A program made the position numbers and the translations under genes. The notes below the pieces were generated by a model, which saw nothing but the letters and a program-made list of their open reading frames with translations, made no database searches and had not been told where the DNA came from. From Roseiarcus sp963730555 (lineage in GTDB: Bacteria > Pseudomonadota > Alphaproteobacteria > Rhizobiales > Beijerinckiaceae), in NCBI GenBank assembly GCA_963730555.1, contig CAVSSS010000028.1, forward strand, positions 62,001-126,000: DNA of 64,000 nt, in the 5' to 3' direction. Of the stretch, positions 27,239 to 35,499 are shown piece after piece. How positions within the stretch are numbered: the stretch's first letter is position 1; each line of letters begins with the position of its first letter.

Positions 27239-28759
27239 TCATTCCTTCAGGCTCTCAAGCAGGCGCACCGCCTGGGGTTTCAGGGCGTCGCAAGTCACCG
27301 AGCTGGCGAAGTGCTTGGCGTCGAGAAGATCCGGCGTCGTTCGGATGCGGTTGAGTTCGGCCGTCTCTCGTCGGCAGATGACAGGGTCCGCCCCGTTGGC
27401 GGCCCGCGCATCGGACGAAGCCCCATGACGCCCTTCAGCCACCGAGCCCAGCGGCTCTGATGTGATGTTAAGGCTTTCCATGAGCAGGCGGACCTGAGGC
27501 CGCAGACCTTCGCACTGCAGGTCGCGCCAGAACAGCCCGGCCGCCTCTGCGGAGGGCTCCTTCCGCAAGCGATCAAGCGCAGCGCGCTCGCTCACACAGT
27601 CTTCGGTGAGCAAACTGCTTGAGGAAAGAGACGAACTCGCCGGGGCCGTTGGCGCGGACGCGAGGGAGCCCAGACTCTGCATCAGACGCTGAAGTTGCGG
27701 CCGCAACTTCTCGCAGCCGAGTTCGCTCGCGAAACGTTGAGCCTCCTCCCCCGAAGGGCTCAAGCGCAGCTGCGCGAGACGGTTCTCATCGCGTTTGCAG
27801 GTCTCGTCTGACGTGAGAGTCGCAACGTCGGCGCCGGCCACGGGCGGGGCTGGACCCGCGGCCTCGTTCCCAGCTTGCGTGTCCGGAGGCGCGGCAGTCG
27901 ACACGTCCGCCCCCGCGGGCGGGGGTGCCAAGCTCTCCATCAGACTGACGACCTGCGGCAGCAACTTCTTACAGCCCAGTTCATTGGCGAAGCGTACCAG
28001 CTCGTCGCTGGAGGAGTGGCTGCGAAGCTGCTCGAGACTCTCCCTGTCACGCTGGCAGATCTCGTCCGGAGTGAGCGCTGCGAGTTGCGTCCCTGCCGCG
28101 GCAACCGTCTCGGCAACAGGCGCTGCGGGGCGCGCCGCCTCGTTCATTGGCCTCCCGTCTTGAGACGCGTCAGTCGAAACCGCCGTTGCAGCCATGGCGG
28201 GAACCGCGTCTTGGGGCGGGGGTGAGGCAAGAAGAGCGGCCTCGCTCGGGGCTCTCGCATCCGAGGACGCGCTAATGGAAGCTTCCGGATTGCCCGGTGC
28301 GGGAGCCTTACCGGCGAGAAACAGTCGCTCGACTTTCGCCGTCTCGGATTGCGCATAAGATGCGAGCAACTCCAGCCCCTGGGCAACCCCATAGCCCTGT
28401 TCACTGTCAGTAGACGCTGAGGCCGGCGCGGTGGCGGGCCGTTCTGCCGAAGCTTTCTCTGCGCCAAGCCGTCTCTCGACCTCCGCCGTCGCGGACTGCG
28501 CATAGGCGCCGTTCCCGTGAGCGGCGAGGAACGCGCGCCATCCTTCGAGCGACGCGAGCCGCTTGGCGACCATATAGTCCAGCTCTTCATCGATGGATGC
28601 TGACGGCGCCGGCGGCGTAGCCTCGACGGGGGCGACGGCCGCTTCCCGCTCAGTGGGTATGGGAGGCCTGTCTTCGGGGCTCAGCGGCCCGAAGACAATA
28701 TAAGCGCCGATCACAACCCCTAAGGCCAGGACAATAACGTACTTGAGAAGCCTGCGCAT
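27239..28759 (-). CDS. Membrane-anchored protein with four copies of a cysteine-containing module
   Basis: About 506 residues. An N-terminal helix (LLKYVIVLALGVVIGAYIVF) anchors it, with the rest probably periplasmic. Two copies of a helical segment follow (WRAFLAAHGNGAYAQSATAE then VERRLG; LELLASYAQSETAKVERLF), a module I associate with caspase- and FGE-linked proteins of rhizobia. After a Pro/Ala/Ser-rich linker come four copies of a roughly 45-residue module whose core is C..R....L..LR......A..FA..LGC..L.PQ...LMESL: EICQRDRESLEQLR, ETCKRDENRLAQLR, EDCVSERAALDRLR and VICRRETAELNRIR begin them. Each has two conserved Cys, suggesting one disulfide per module. Start is ATG 28759 or 28783. Function is unknown; the next gene is an FGE-fold protein. 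Confidence 0.7.
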   Translation of the reverse strand: MRRLLKYVIVLALGVVIGAYIVFGPLSPEDRPPIPTEREAAVAPVEATPPAPSASIDEELDYMVAKRLASLEGWRAFLAAHGNGAYAQSATAEVERRLGAEKASAERPATAPASASTDSEQGYGVAQGLELLASYAQSETAKVERLFLAGKAPAPGNPEASISASSDARAPSEAALLASPPPQDAVPAMAATAVSTDASQDGRPMNEAARPAAPVAETVAAAGTQLAALTPDEICQRDRESLEQLRSHSSSDELVRFANELGCKKLLPQVVSLMESLAPPPAGADVSTAAPPDTQAGNEAAGPAPPVAGADVATLTSDETCKRDENRLAQLRLSPSGEEAQRFASELGCEKLRPQLQRLMQSLGSLASAPTAPASSSLSSSSLLTEDCVSERAALDRLRKEPSAEAAGLFWRDLQCEGLRPQVRLLMESLNITSEPLGSVAEGRHGASSDARAANGADPVICRRETAELNRIRTTPDLLDAKHFASSVTCDALKPQAVRLLESLKE

Positions 28760-28822
28760 GCGACCACTCGCTACGCCCCACAACCCGGGATAACGTATCC
28801 TTTCACACCGGCGTGTTGTCAG

Positions 28823-29641
28823 TCAATCCAAGTCTCGCGCCACCCGAAAGCCGTTAGCGTAGTACCGAACGTCCTGATCGTAACGAAAGCGCGCCGAGGA
28901 GCGTACGGCGGTCGCCTTGTCCGCGAACGACCCTCCCCGGAGAACGCGAAGCGAGCAGTCGCCTGTCGTCCAGGCCGATCCGTCGTTCGGCGCGCCGCGG
29001 TACGTTAGGTTCCAACAGTCCTCGACCCACTCGGCCGCGTCCCCTGCGGTGTCGTACAAGCCGAAGGCGTTGGGCCGGAACGAGCCGACGGGCGCAGTCC
29101 TGGCGTCCGCGCTCCCTCCGCATTCCGCGCACTGGGCGCGTCCGGCGCCCACGTCCTTCCCCCACCAGTAAGGAGTCGTCGACCCGCCTCGAGCCGCATA
29201 TTCCCACTCAGCCTCGCTCGGCAGCCGATAGGACTTTCCCGTCGTCCTTGAGAGCCATGCGACGAACTCCTGGGCGTCGTCCCAACTGACATTCGTCACC
29301 GGGCGATCGCCGCGCCCCCACCCCTGATCCGGCGGACTAAACTTGCAACCGGATTGGGCGACGCATCGGTCCCATTCGGCAAAAGTCACATCGCGGCGGC
29401 CTATGGCGAAGTTCTTGCTGATGCTGACGTGGTGAACGGGCTGCTCTGTCGGCTTTGCGGTCGAACCCATGTCGAATTCGCCCGAAGGCGCGATGACGAG
29501 CTCCGGGCAGTCCGAGCAGTCGCGAAACAGTTCTCCGGGAAGACGCTCGGCGTCGGACCCCCAAGCCCAGGACGATCCTGCCGCACAGAACGACAATACG
29601 AGGGCAACCATCGCCGCCGCAGCACATGCCAAACGCCCCAT
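28823..29641 (-). CDS. Exported FGE/SUMF1-fold protein lacking catalytic cysteines
   Basis: A 272-residue protein with a signal peptide (LACAAAAMVALVLSFCAAG) and a complete formylglycine-generating-enzyme-type (SUMF1, C-type-lectin-like) domain: GEFDMGSTAKPTEQPVHHVS, PVTNVSWDDAQEFVAWLSR, YRLPSEAEWEYAARGGS, NAFGLYDTAGDAAEWVEDCW and VLRGGSF. Aerobic FGEs use a Cys pair in the RGGSW.C...C region; here the segment is RGGSFADKATAVRSSARF with none, so sulfatase activation is unlikely. Other cysteines (CSDCPE, CVAQSGC, CAECG) probably form disulfides. ATG 29641 has GGAG 7 bases upstream; an earlier ATG at 29713 is also open. It lies upstream of the cysteine-repeat gene, 63 bases apart, on the same strand. 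Confidence 0.82.
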   Translation of the reverse strand: MGRLACAAAAMVALVLSFCAAGSSWAWGSDAERLPGELFRDCSDCPELVIAPSGEFDMGSTAKPTEQPVHHVSISKNFAIGRRDVTFAEWDRCVAQSGCKFSPPDQGWGRGDRPVTNVSWDDAQEFVAWLSRTTGKSYRLPSEAEWEYAARGGSTTPYWWGKDVGAGRAQCAECGGSADARTAPVGSFRPNAFGLYDTAGDAAEWVEDCWNLTYRGAPNDGSAWTTGDCSLRVLRGGSFADKATAVRSSARFRYDQDVRYYANGFRVARDLD

Positions 29642-29923
29642 GCGCCAGCTCCGCGTGATGCGTGAATCTCCACGACTTGCGTCAAGCGATCTCAAGGCGA
29701 TAGCATGTGACATGCCCTCCAACAAGAAGCGCCGGCAATGAGCGCTCAGGGCGAAGGTCCGCTTTGCCGGCGCTTTACAATCGCGCCGCTCGGGATAACA
29801 AGACTCCAAAATGCTCGGCTTGAGGGCACCCGGCGGAGCATTGACGTTCGTATTCTCGCTCAACAAACGTCCGAGCAACCTATCAAGCGTACGGGTTGGT
29901 TTGAAAACGTTGGGGAGATCGCC

Positions 29924-30835
29924 ATGAAGCTCAATGCGCTTGCGACGATCGCGGTGTTCGGAGGCCTTTTTTTCGCCTCGTCCTCCTATTCCCAGCCCGC
30001 TCAGACAGGAGGCCCGACTCCGTCGCCTCCGGGCGCGAATGCCGAGTTCCTTGATCTCAAGGACGGGGCCGTGATTGGTCCGAAGACCACAATCCATTTC
30101 GGGCTCCATGGAATGGGGGTCGCTCCGGCCGGAACGAAGAAGCCCAACACCGGACACTTTCATCTCCTTATCGACAGGGATCTGCCGCCCTTGGACAAGC
30201 CGATCCCGAACGACGAAAACGATTTGCATTTCGGCGCGGGCCAGACGGAAGTCGAACTCTCGCTGTCTCCGGGCCCGCACACGCTGCAGCTGCTTTTGGG
30301 CGACGCCGACCACATCCCTCACACGCCTCCCGTCTACTCGTACAAGGTTCATGTGACGGCCGTCGAATCCTTGCCTGCGGCGGCGCAGACCCTCGTACCG
30401 GGAACTCGCCATCCCTCTCCGCCCGGCGCGCGCGTGTACATCATATCCCCCGTCAACGGTTCATACGTGTCGAACACTTTCACGGTTCGGTTTGGACTTA
30501 CCAAGATGGGAGTGGCGCCAGCAGGGATCGACAAGCCGAACACCGGCCACCACCATCTTCTGGTCGACGCGGTGCTGCCGCCCTTGGACAAGCCGATCCC
30601 GAACGACGAAAACCATTTGCATTTCGGCGCGGGCCAGACAGAGACCTCGCTCACCTTGCCGACGGGCAAGCACACCCTGCAGCTTTTGTTGGGCGATACC
30701 GCCCACCTTCCGCACCAGCCGCCGGTCTATTCAGATCCGATCGTTATCTATGTCGGCATGTCGCCGCCCCCCCCGCGCCCGGTTCGGCGTCATTACGGAT
30801 ACCATTATCGTCAAAGCGCCTCTCGCCGGCCGTAG
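29924..30835 (+). CDS. Exported protein with two DUF4399 domains
   Basis: A 303-residue protein with a signal peptide (LNALATIAVFGGLFFASSSY). Two DUF4399 domains follow at about residues 44-135 and 172-268, each reading F.LHGMGVAPAG..KPNTGH.H, then PPLDKPIPNDEN, LHFGAGQTE and LQLLLGD..H.PH.PPVYS. The His-rich conserved pattern suggests metal or ligand binding, but the family has no known function. A tail rich in Pro, Arg and Tyr ends the chain. The two repeats share a 65-base stretch with one mismatch. GGGGAG precedes the ATG at 29924. The gene is divergent from the FGE-fold gene. Confidence 0.85.
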   Translation: MKLNALATIAVFGGLFFASSSYSQPAQTGGPTPSPPGANAEFLDLKDGAVIGPKTTIHFGLHGMGVAPAGTKKPNTGHFHLLIDRDLPPLDKPIPNDENDLHFGAGQTEVELSLSPGPHTLQLLLGDADHIPHTPPVYSYKVHVTAVESLPAAAQTLVPGTRHPSPPGARVYIISPVNGSYVSNTFTVRFGLTKMGVAPAGIDKPNTGHHHLLVDAVLPPLDKPIPNDENHLHFGAGQTETSLTLPTGKHTLQLLLGDTAHLPHQPPVYSDPIVIYVGMSPPPPRPVRRHYGYHYRQSASRRP

Positions 30836-31005
30836 CGGATGGCGTCGCTTTTCCGCGAGCCTCATCGCGCCCGGAAATGGGCCGCGAGGCTTAAGAGATA
30901 AACGATCGTCGTAGCTCCAGCCAAGCGACATCGACTTGACCGCCCGGCACACCCATTGAGTCTCGTCAGGTTGGCGGGGAAGATTGCTGTGGCCCGCGCG
31001 CAGCG

Positions 31006-31122
31006 ATGAGGACTTTATTCTTCGCCGGATTGATTATTGGCTCGGCAGTCTGGATGGCCGCTTCGGGACGCAGTCCGGCCGTTCATAAGGTAAACATGGA
31101 GGTCCGCATAGGGTCGATTTGA
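31006..31122 (+). CDS. Possible 38-residue hydrophobic small protein
   Basis: An open frame reads MRTLFFAGLIIGSAVWMAAS then GRSPAVHKVNMEVRIGSI. The first 20 residues look like a signal peptide or membrane segment. There is no strong ribosome-binding site, so translation is uncertain. The surrounding gap (30836-31227) between the DUF4399 gene and the IS110 transposase holds nothing else that I can support. Confidence 0.3.
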   Translation: MRTLFFAGLIIGSAVWMAASGRSPAVHKVNMEVRIGSI

Positions 31123-31227
31123 CCCGTTCGCCGTGCCGTCAACGAATGATGGGGTGGACGGCGCCCCCGAACGGCATCAGCGTGCCAAGATGGTCGTTGT
31201 CAAACCCCATCTGAAGGGAAGCCGTCC

Positions 31228-32301
31228 ATGGGCGAGTCTATCCGGAATTTGTCGACTGTCACGCGGGTTGGTCTCGATCTGGCGAAGAGGGTGTTTCAGG
31301 TTCACGCGGTCGAGGCGAAGGGCGAGATCGTTGTGGCGCGCAAACTCACGCGTAGCCAACTGATTCCGTTCTTCGCCGAGCTGCCGCCGTGCGTGGTGGG
31401 GATGGAGGCGTGCTCCTCGGCGCATCATTGGGGGCGGGCGCTGATCGAACTTGGACATGAAGTGAGGCTCATTCCGCCCGCTCATGTGAAGCCCTACGTG
31501 CGCCGCAACAAAAGCGACCAGGTTGACGCAGCGGCGATCTACGAGGCGATGAGTCGTCCTGGCCAGCGGTTCGTGCCGGTGCGTTCGATCGACAACCAGG
31601 CCGAACTGATGCGCCATCGAGCGCGCGAGCTGCTCGCCGGCCAGCGCACGGCGGCGCTCAATGCTTTGCGCGGCCATCTGGCCGAGATCAGCCTCATCGC
31701 GCCACAGGGCGCGCACCATGCCTATGGCCTGAAGCGCATGGCTGTCGACGGTTTCAACGAGAATGGCGAGATCGTGGTCCCCGATTGCGTGCGCGGCGCG
31801 CTTCGTTCGCTTGTCGGCCAAATCGACGCGCTGGATGAGGCAATCGGAGCGATCGACAGGGAGCTTGCGGCGTCGGTCAAGGCGGACGAGACGGCCAAGC
31901 GGTTGATGACCATTCCCGGCGTCGGCCCAGTCACCGCATCGGCGATCAGGGCCACGATCCAGAACGCCAGCGCCTTCGCCAGCGGGCGTGAGCTCGCTGC
32001 CTTCCTCGGCCTGACACCGCGCCAGAACTCGACCGGCGGCAAAACGCGGCTTGGGCGCATCACAAAGATGGGCGACCGCTATTTGCGCAAGCTTCTGGTG
32101 GTGGGCGCCTGCGCGACGCTGCGCCATCGCCGAGGCCATAGCGACGCCTTGCGTCTATGGGCGAGCGGGATGCTCGAGCGCAAGACGGTCAAATACAAGT
32201 TCAATCTGACCGCGGTGGCGCTCGCCAACAAGGTCGCGCGCATCGTCTTCGTGTTGATGACGAGGGGCGGCCAGTACGACGGTCGGCCGGTCGCGGCCTG
32301 A
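31228..32301 (+). CDS. IS110-family transposase (complete)
   Basis: A 357-residue DEDD transposase with an intact reading frame. The N-terminal RuvC-like half begins TVTRVGLDLAKRVFQVHAVE (first Asp), followed by VVGMEACSSAHHWGRAL (Glu), and KSDQVDAAAIYEAMSRPGQR (two Asp). The C-terminal Transposase_20 half contains AKRLMTIPGVGPVTASAI, FLGLTPRQNSTGGKTRLGRI and the serine-type STGGK motif. IS110 elements use a bridge RNA encoded in the flanking non-coding end; the 130 bases upstream or about 200 bases downstream would hold it. It is a different lineage from the IS110 remnant at 21.3-23.3 kb. GAAGGGAAG precedes the start. Confidence 0.93.
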   Translation: MGESIRNLSTVTRVGLDLAKRVFQVHAVEAKGEIVVARKLTRSQLIPFFAELPPCVVGMEACSSAHHWGRALIELGHEVRLIPPAHVKPYVRRNKSDQVDAAAIYEAMSRPGQRFVPVRSIDNQAELMRHRARELLAGQRTAALNALRGHLAEISLIAPQGAHHAYGLKRMAVDGFNENGEIVVPDCVRGALRSLVGQIDALDEAIGAIDRELAASVKADETAKRLMTIPGVGPVTASAIRATIQNASAFASGRELAAFLGLTPRQNSTGGKTRLGRITKMGDRYLRKLLVVGACATLRHRRGHSDALRLWASGMLERKTVKYKFNLTAVALANKVARIVFVLMTRGGQYDGRPVAA

Positions 32302-32883
32302 ACGAACGAGGCTATTCGAAGGGAGTTTTCGCCGCCGAAGGCGATCAGCATCGAGGGTGCCGACGAAGTGATGTGAACCAACGGAAAAGGCTTGGAAGCC
32401 CGAATACCGGTCAGCGCCAATATGAGCGCGAGCGAATGATGAGGCGAAGAGCCACGCGGACGAATCATCAGGGCCAGCGGAGACATCCCTTCCGCATCAA
32501 TAGGCCGTAGACATGACCGCGCTCGAGACGTTCACAACAGCTTCAAAGCCCCTTGACCACGGGGCGCCGTCCAGACATGGCCGGTATTTGCGCCAAGCGC
32601 ACGCACGCCATGAAACGGAGGACATCCGCTTTGGTCGATAGCAGCCAAGCGTGACTGAGTTTGAGCCCAAAGCGAGCGAAAATCGGCGAAAATAGACATG
32701 TATTGAACAGCCCGCGCGGCTTTTACGGCGCATACCGCCATGCTTTTTGGTGCGCGGGCGCGGCCCCCTCTGGTTCCCATCCCGCCCAACACGGGGCGAA
32801 GAAGACCCGCGTCGGACCTAGGCGCCACACCGCCTGTTCCGCTGTTCGTTTCCCTATCTCCGGATTGAAGTCGAACGCGACGC
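32302..32883. other. Non-coding flank downstream of IS110
   Basis: No gene is supported in these 582 bases. The first 200 or so are probably the 3' non-coding end of the IS110 element, where the bridge RNA may be encoded in this lineage; the remainder has scattered short open frames without recognisable features. Confidence 0.4.
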
Positions 32884-32891
32884 AGCGATTA

Positions 32892-33154
32892 GGCTCTTGT
32901 AGCGTTAGCTGTTGGACGGCTGATTGGCGCGACAAATCACCCTTGCCGTCATGGCCGGGCTTGTCCCGGCCATCACGCGAGCCGTCGCCAAGGCCGCCTC
33001 AATTTCAGACAATGGCAGCTATTTCATAGCTTTACGTGCAGAGGACCGATCTGCTCAGGTCTTTTTGCGGCCGCGCTTCGCGGATGGCCGGGACAAGCCC
33101 GGCCATCCACGTTGCTTCCCTCGCCGTGAAACAACAGCCAACGCTATAAGAGCC
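32892..33154. mobile_element. MITE-like non-autonomous element with IS1595-type ends
   Basis: A 263-bp element bounded by 24-bp inverted repeats (GGCTCTTGTAGCGTTAGCTG onward at 32892; the inverse ends at 33154) that match those of the adjacent IS1595 element except for one to four positions. It codes for no protein. Its centre holds a pair of exact inverted 23-mers (32951-32973 and 33084-33106). It should be mobilised in trans by the IS1595 transposase. Confidence 0.8.
32951..33106. repeat. Inverted pair of REP-like palindromes inside the MITE
   Basis: The 23-mer beginning ATGGCCGGGCTTGTCCCGG at 32951-32973 is the exact reverse complement of 33084-33106. Each is itself a near-palindrome (GGCCGGG/CCCGGCC). 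Palindromes of this composition are common intergenic repeats in Hyphomicrobiales. The pair encloses 110 bases of otherwise unremarkable sequence. Confidence 0.75.
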
Positions 33155-33162
33155 AGCGATTA

Positions 33163-34265
33163 GGCTCTTATAGCGTTAGCTGTTGGTATGGTCCGTTTCC
33201 GATCGCGCCTTTGATCCAGTTTGGCGGTTCGAGTTTGTCGCCCCAGGCTTCGAGAGCGCGGCGCCATCCGAGATAGTTTGGCAGGTTCTTGGTGGCGACG
33301 CCGTTGAAGCGGTTGAGCCACTGTTTGAGGCGGCCGTGGTAGGCGTTGACGTTGTTGATGTGCAGATGGCGCGCTTCCGGGGCTGGCTTTCCCGGCGCGA
33401 GCACCGCGTGGAACGGAATCCCGGCTTTGCGGGCGAAGGCGGCGATTGGCCGGCCACCGTCGCCGATCAGATGGTTGTCCTGTGTGACGACGCCGGCAAG
33501 CGCTCTTCCCATGGAAGCCCCGTCGACCTGAGGCAGGACCGCGTCGAAAGTCGTGCCCTTCCGGTCGCGGGCGACGAGAACGGGAATATTGTCCTGATAG
33601 GGCCCAAGATGCCCCCAGGATGCCTGGCCTTGCCGCCTCGTTTGCGTGGCCCGCGGGGCAGATCGGACCATCGGCCCTTGAAGGATTCAAGGACGAAGGT
33701 CTCGTCCGCTTCGACGACACCGCTCAAGCTTCGCGGCTTGTTGACAGCCGGCGCGCGCAGAAACCGATGTCGCCAGCGGAACGCCGTCGTCGGATGAACG
33801 CCGCACAGTTGCGCAGTCTTGGCCAGGCTCTTGCCCTCGATCATCGCCCGGGCGTGATCGAGCCATTTCTCCTTCTTGCGCAGATACGCCATTGGCGTCT
33901 TGGTCAGCGCATTGAAGGTGCGCCCACAGCCCTTGCAGCGAAACCGCAAAAGTCCATGCGAGCGGCCCCAACCGACGACCTCGCGTCCCGCGCAATGAGG
34001 ACAGCCCTGAGCCGCGACGCGCTCGACGCCGGTCGTTCCCAGCGCGTCCTTTTGGCGGCCACGCTTGCCCGCATTCTTCGCAGAAGCTCCCCCCTCGGCC
34101 CCAACCGCGCTCGCCCTCTCAAGCGCCGCCATCGCCTCTTGGCGCTGCCCTTCGTTCATCCCCGAAATCGCCGGCAGCCAAGCCGTAAAATCCTCAGCCT
34201 TCATCGAATCGCTCCCCGATCCGACCCACCTTAAACAAACCTCCAGCTAACGCTATATAAGAGCC
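33163..34265 (-). mobile_element. IS1595-family insertion sequence (1,103 bp)
   Basis: Terminal inverted repeats start GGCTCTTATAGCGTTAGCTG at 33163 and, inverted, end at 34265 with one 2-base (TA) insertion. AGCGATTA directly flanks both sides. It carries one transposase gene on the minus strand that has a frameshift, so this copy may not supply its own transposase. Confidence 0.9.
33168..34204 (-). pseudogene. IS1595-family transposase, frameshifted
   Basis: Restored length is about 345 residues. The N-terminal zinc-ribbon-like part has GCPHCAGREVVGWGRSHGLL and RFRCKGCGRTFNALTKTPM; the DDE (ISXO2-like) domain has GVVEADETFVLESFKGRWSD and, after the break, NIPVLVARDRKGTTFDAVLP and INNVNAYHGRLKQWLNRFNG (DDN-type end). 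The frame changes in a GGGGG run (CCCCC at 33612-33616): KARHPGG passes to HLGPYQDN only with a base gained. The last codons run into the left inverted repeat, with TAA at 33168. Confidence 0.85.
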
Positions 34266-34273
34266 AGCGATTA

Positions 34274-34629
34274 CTTGCCAAAATTCAGAATTTGTGCTAT
34301 ACGTATTATTTGCCGCCGGTCTGGAACGCCACGTTTCTGCGTAGGCGGCCGACGGACGAGTGAGATGGTCAATTGAGACGTTCCGCACAGCCTGAAAACG
34401 GAAGAGGAATTTTTTTGGATTCGCTGTAACCCATTGAAAAGCCCCGATTCGGCCAAAGAAATCCAAGGAAACCCAAGCTATTTTCCTTGGTTTTATTTGG
34501 ATTGTCTTGCGTTTCCTTGGACGACCTAGGCGCGCGGCCCGTCTCGCTTCGCCGGCTAGCGGAACACGCGTCATACCACGAGACAGGCGCGTTCTTTGCC
34601 GCAGACCGATGTTCCACTAGGCTCCCGCC
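34274..34629. other. Non-coding region with CCTTGG/CCAAGG repeats
   Basis: No gene is supported. Positions 34408-34515 contain ATTTTTTTGGATTCGCTGTA, then ACCCATT and several CCAAGG/CCTTGG words (ATCCAAGG, TTCCTTGG twice). Similar strings recur at 44590-44634 and 47932-47985. The region is richer in A+T than its neighbours and may be an island edge or recombination site. Confidence 0.4.
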
Positions 34630-35493
34630 ATGACGAGCCACCCTCCCATGCAGCCTCCCCCGGACGCCGACCAGCGTCGCGCAGCCAAACCCGTCGTCGT
34701 CTACGCGCTCGACCGGCTGCCCGCGCATGACGCGGCCTTCTACGGCAATGCGCGCAGAGACATGGCGAAGATTGGCGAGACGGTCGTGCCGCCGCGCGAG
34801 GCGCGGACGTTCGATGTCCCGGCGGGGTTTTTCTTTCGCATTGTCAGTATCGAGGGGCCGCAGGTCGGCGACCTCAATCTCTGGAATCCAGGCAATCTCG
34901 CCGAGCGGTTCTTCAGCGGAAAAACGCGTGCGCTCAACGCGACCCACGTCACCACCGGCGCCCGGCTCTGGAGCGCGTTGCCTTATCTCCGGCCGATGGC
35001 GACCATCACCTACGACACGCTTGGCTGGTACGGCTACGACGCCGACGGCGCCGGAGTGCACGACGTCATCGGCACCCGATGCGATCCGTATACGAACCGG
35101 CTGTTGACCGGGGACGACTATCACCATTGCTGCCATTCAAACCTGACGCGCGCGCTGGCGGAGCGGATGAAGCTTTCCGCGCGCGAAGCGGAGGGGCATG
35201 TCCACGACGTGCTCAACGTGTTCATGTGCACCGGCTTTGAGCGCGCTTCCCATCGCTACTTCATGAAGGCGAGCCCTGTGCGCCCTGGCGACTTCATCGA
35301 GTTCTTCGCCGAAATCGATCTCATCGGCGCGCTGTCGGCCTGCCCAGGCGGGGATTGCGGCGCGAGCCATTCAAGCGATGCGGCGCGCTGCTATCCGCTC
35401 AAGGTCGAGATCTTCCGCCCGCGCGACGGGGCCCTGGGAAGCTGGCGTTCGCCCGAGGCCAGCGCCTACTCCGGCCCGCGAGGCGACGCGTGA
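34630..35493 (+). CDS. DUF1989 (urea carboxylase-associated) family protein
   Basis: A 287-residue protein of the DUF1989 family, whose members often accompany urea carboxylase or allophanate hydrolase and bind metal through conserved Cys/His residues. Features are VPPREARTFDVPAGFFFRIV, the GDLNLWNPGNLAERFFSGKT motif, TYDTLGWYGYDADGAGVHDV, RCDPYTNRLLTGDDYHHCCH with SNL, and a final SACPGGDCGAS loop. The Cys/His ligands (HHCCHSNL, CPGGDC) are intact. No urea carboxylase genes are visible nearby, so the substrate (perhaps guanidine- or urea-related) is open. It is convergent with the DUF2277 gene, 6 bases apart. Confidence 0.88.
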   Translation: MTSHPPMQPPPDADQRRAAKPVVVYALDRLPAHDAAFYGNARRDMAKIGETVVPPREARTFDVPAGFFFRIVSIEGPQVGDLNLWNPGNLAERFFSGKTRALNATHVTTGARLWSALPYLRPMATITYDTLGWYGYDADGAGVHDVIGTRCDPYTNRLLTGDDYHHCCHSNLTRALAERMKLSAREAEGHVHDVLNVFMCTGFERASHRYFMKASPVRPGDFIEFFAEIDLIGALSACPGGDCGASHSSDAARCYPLKVEIFRPRDGALGSWRSPEASAYSGPRGDA

Positions 35494-35499
35494 CGCTGC

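Larger units (their letters stand above)
32884..34273. repeat. Triplicated 8-bp direct repeat bounding MITE and IS1595
   Basis: AGCGATTA occurs at 32884-32891, 33155-33162 and 34266-34273. The first pair flanks the 263-bp MITE-like element exactly; the second pair flanks the IS1595 element exactly. IS1595-family elements make 8-bp target duplications. The shared repeat means that the second element entered the target copy left by the first, or that the array arose by recombination between two elements at one site. Confidence 0.85.

Noticed and set aside
32951..33106. CRISPR-like repeat pair
   Set aside because: There are only two copies, they are inverted, and no spacer-repeat series or cas gene is present.
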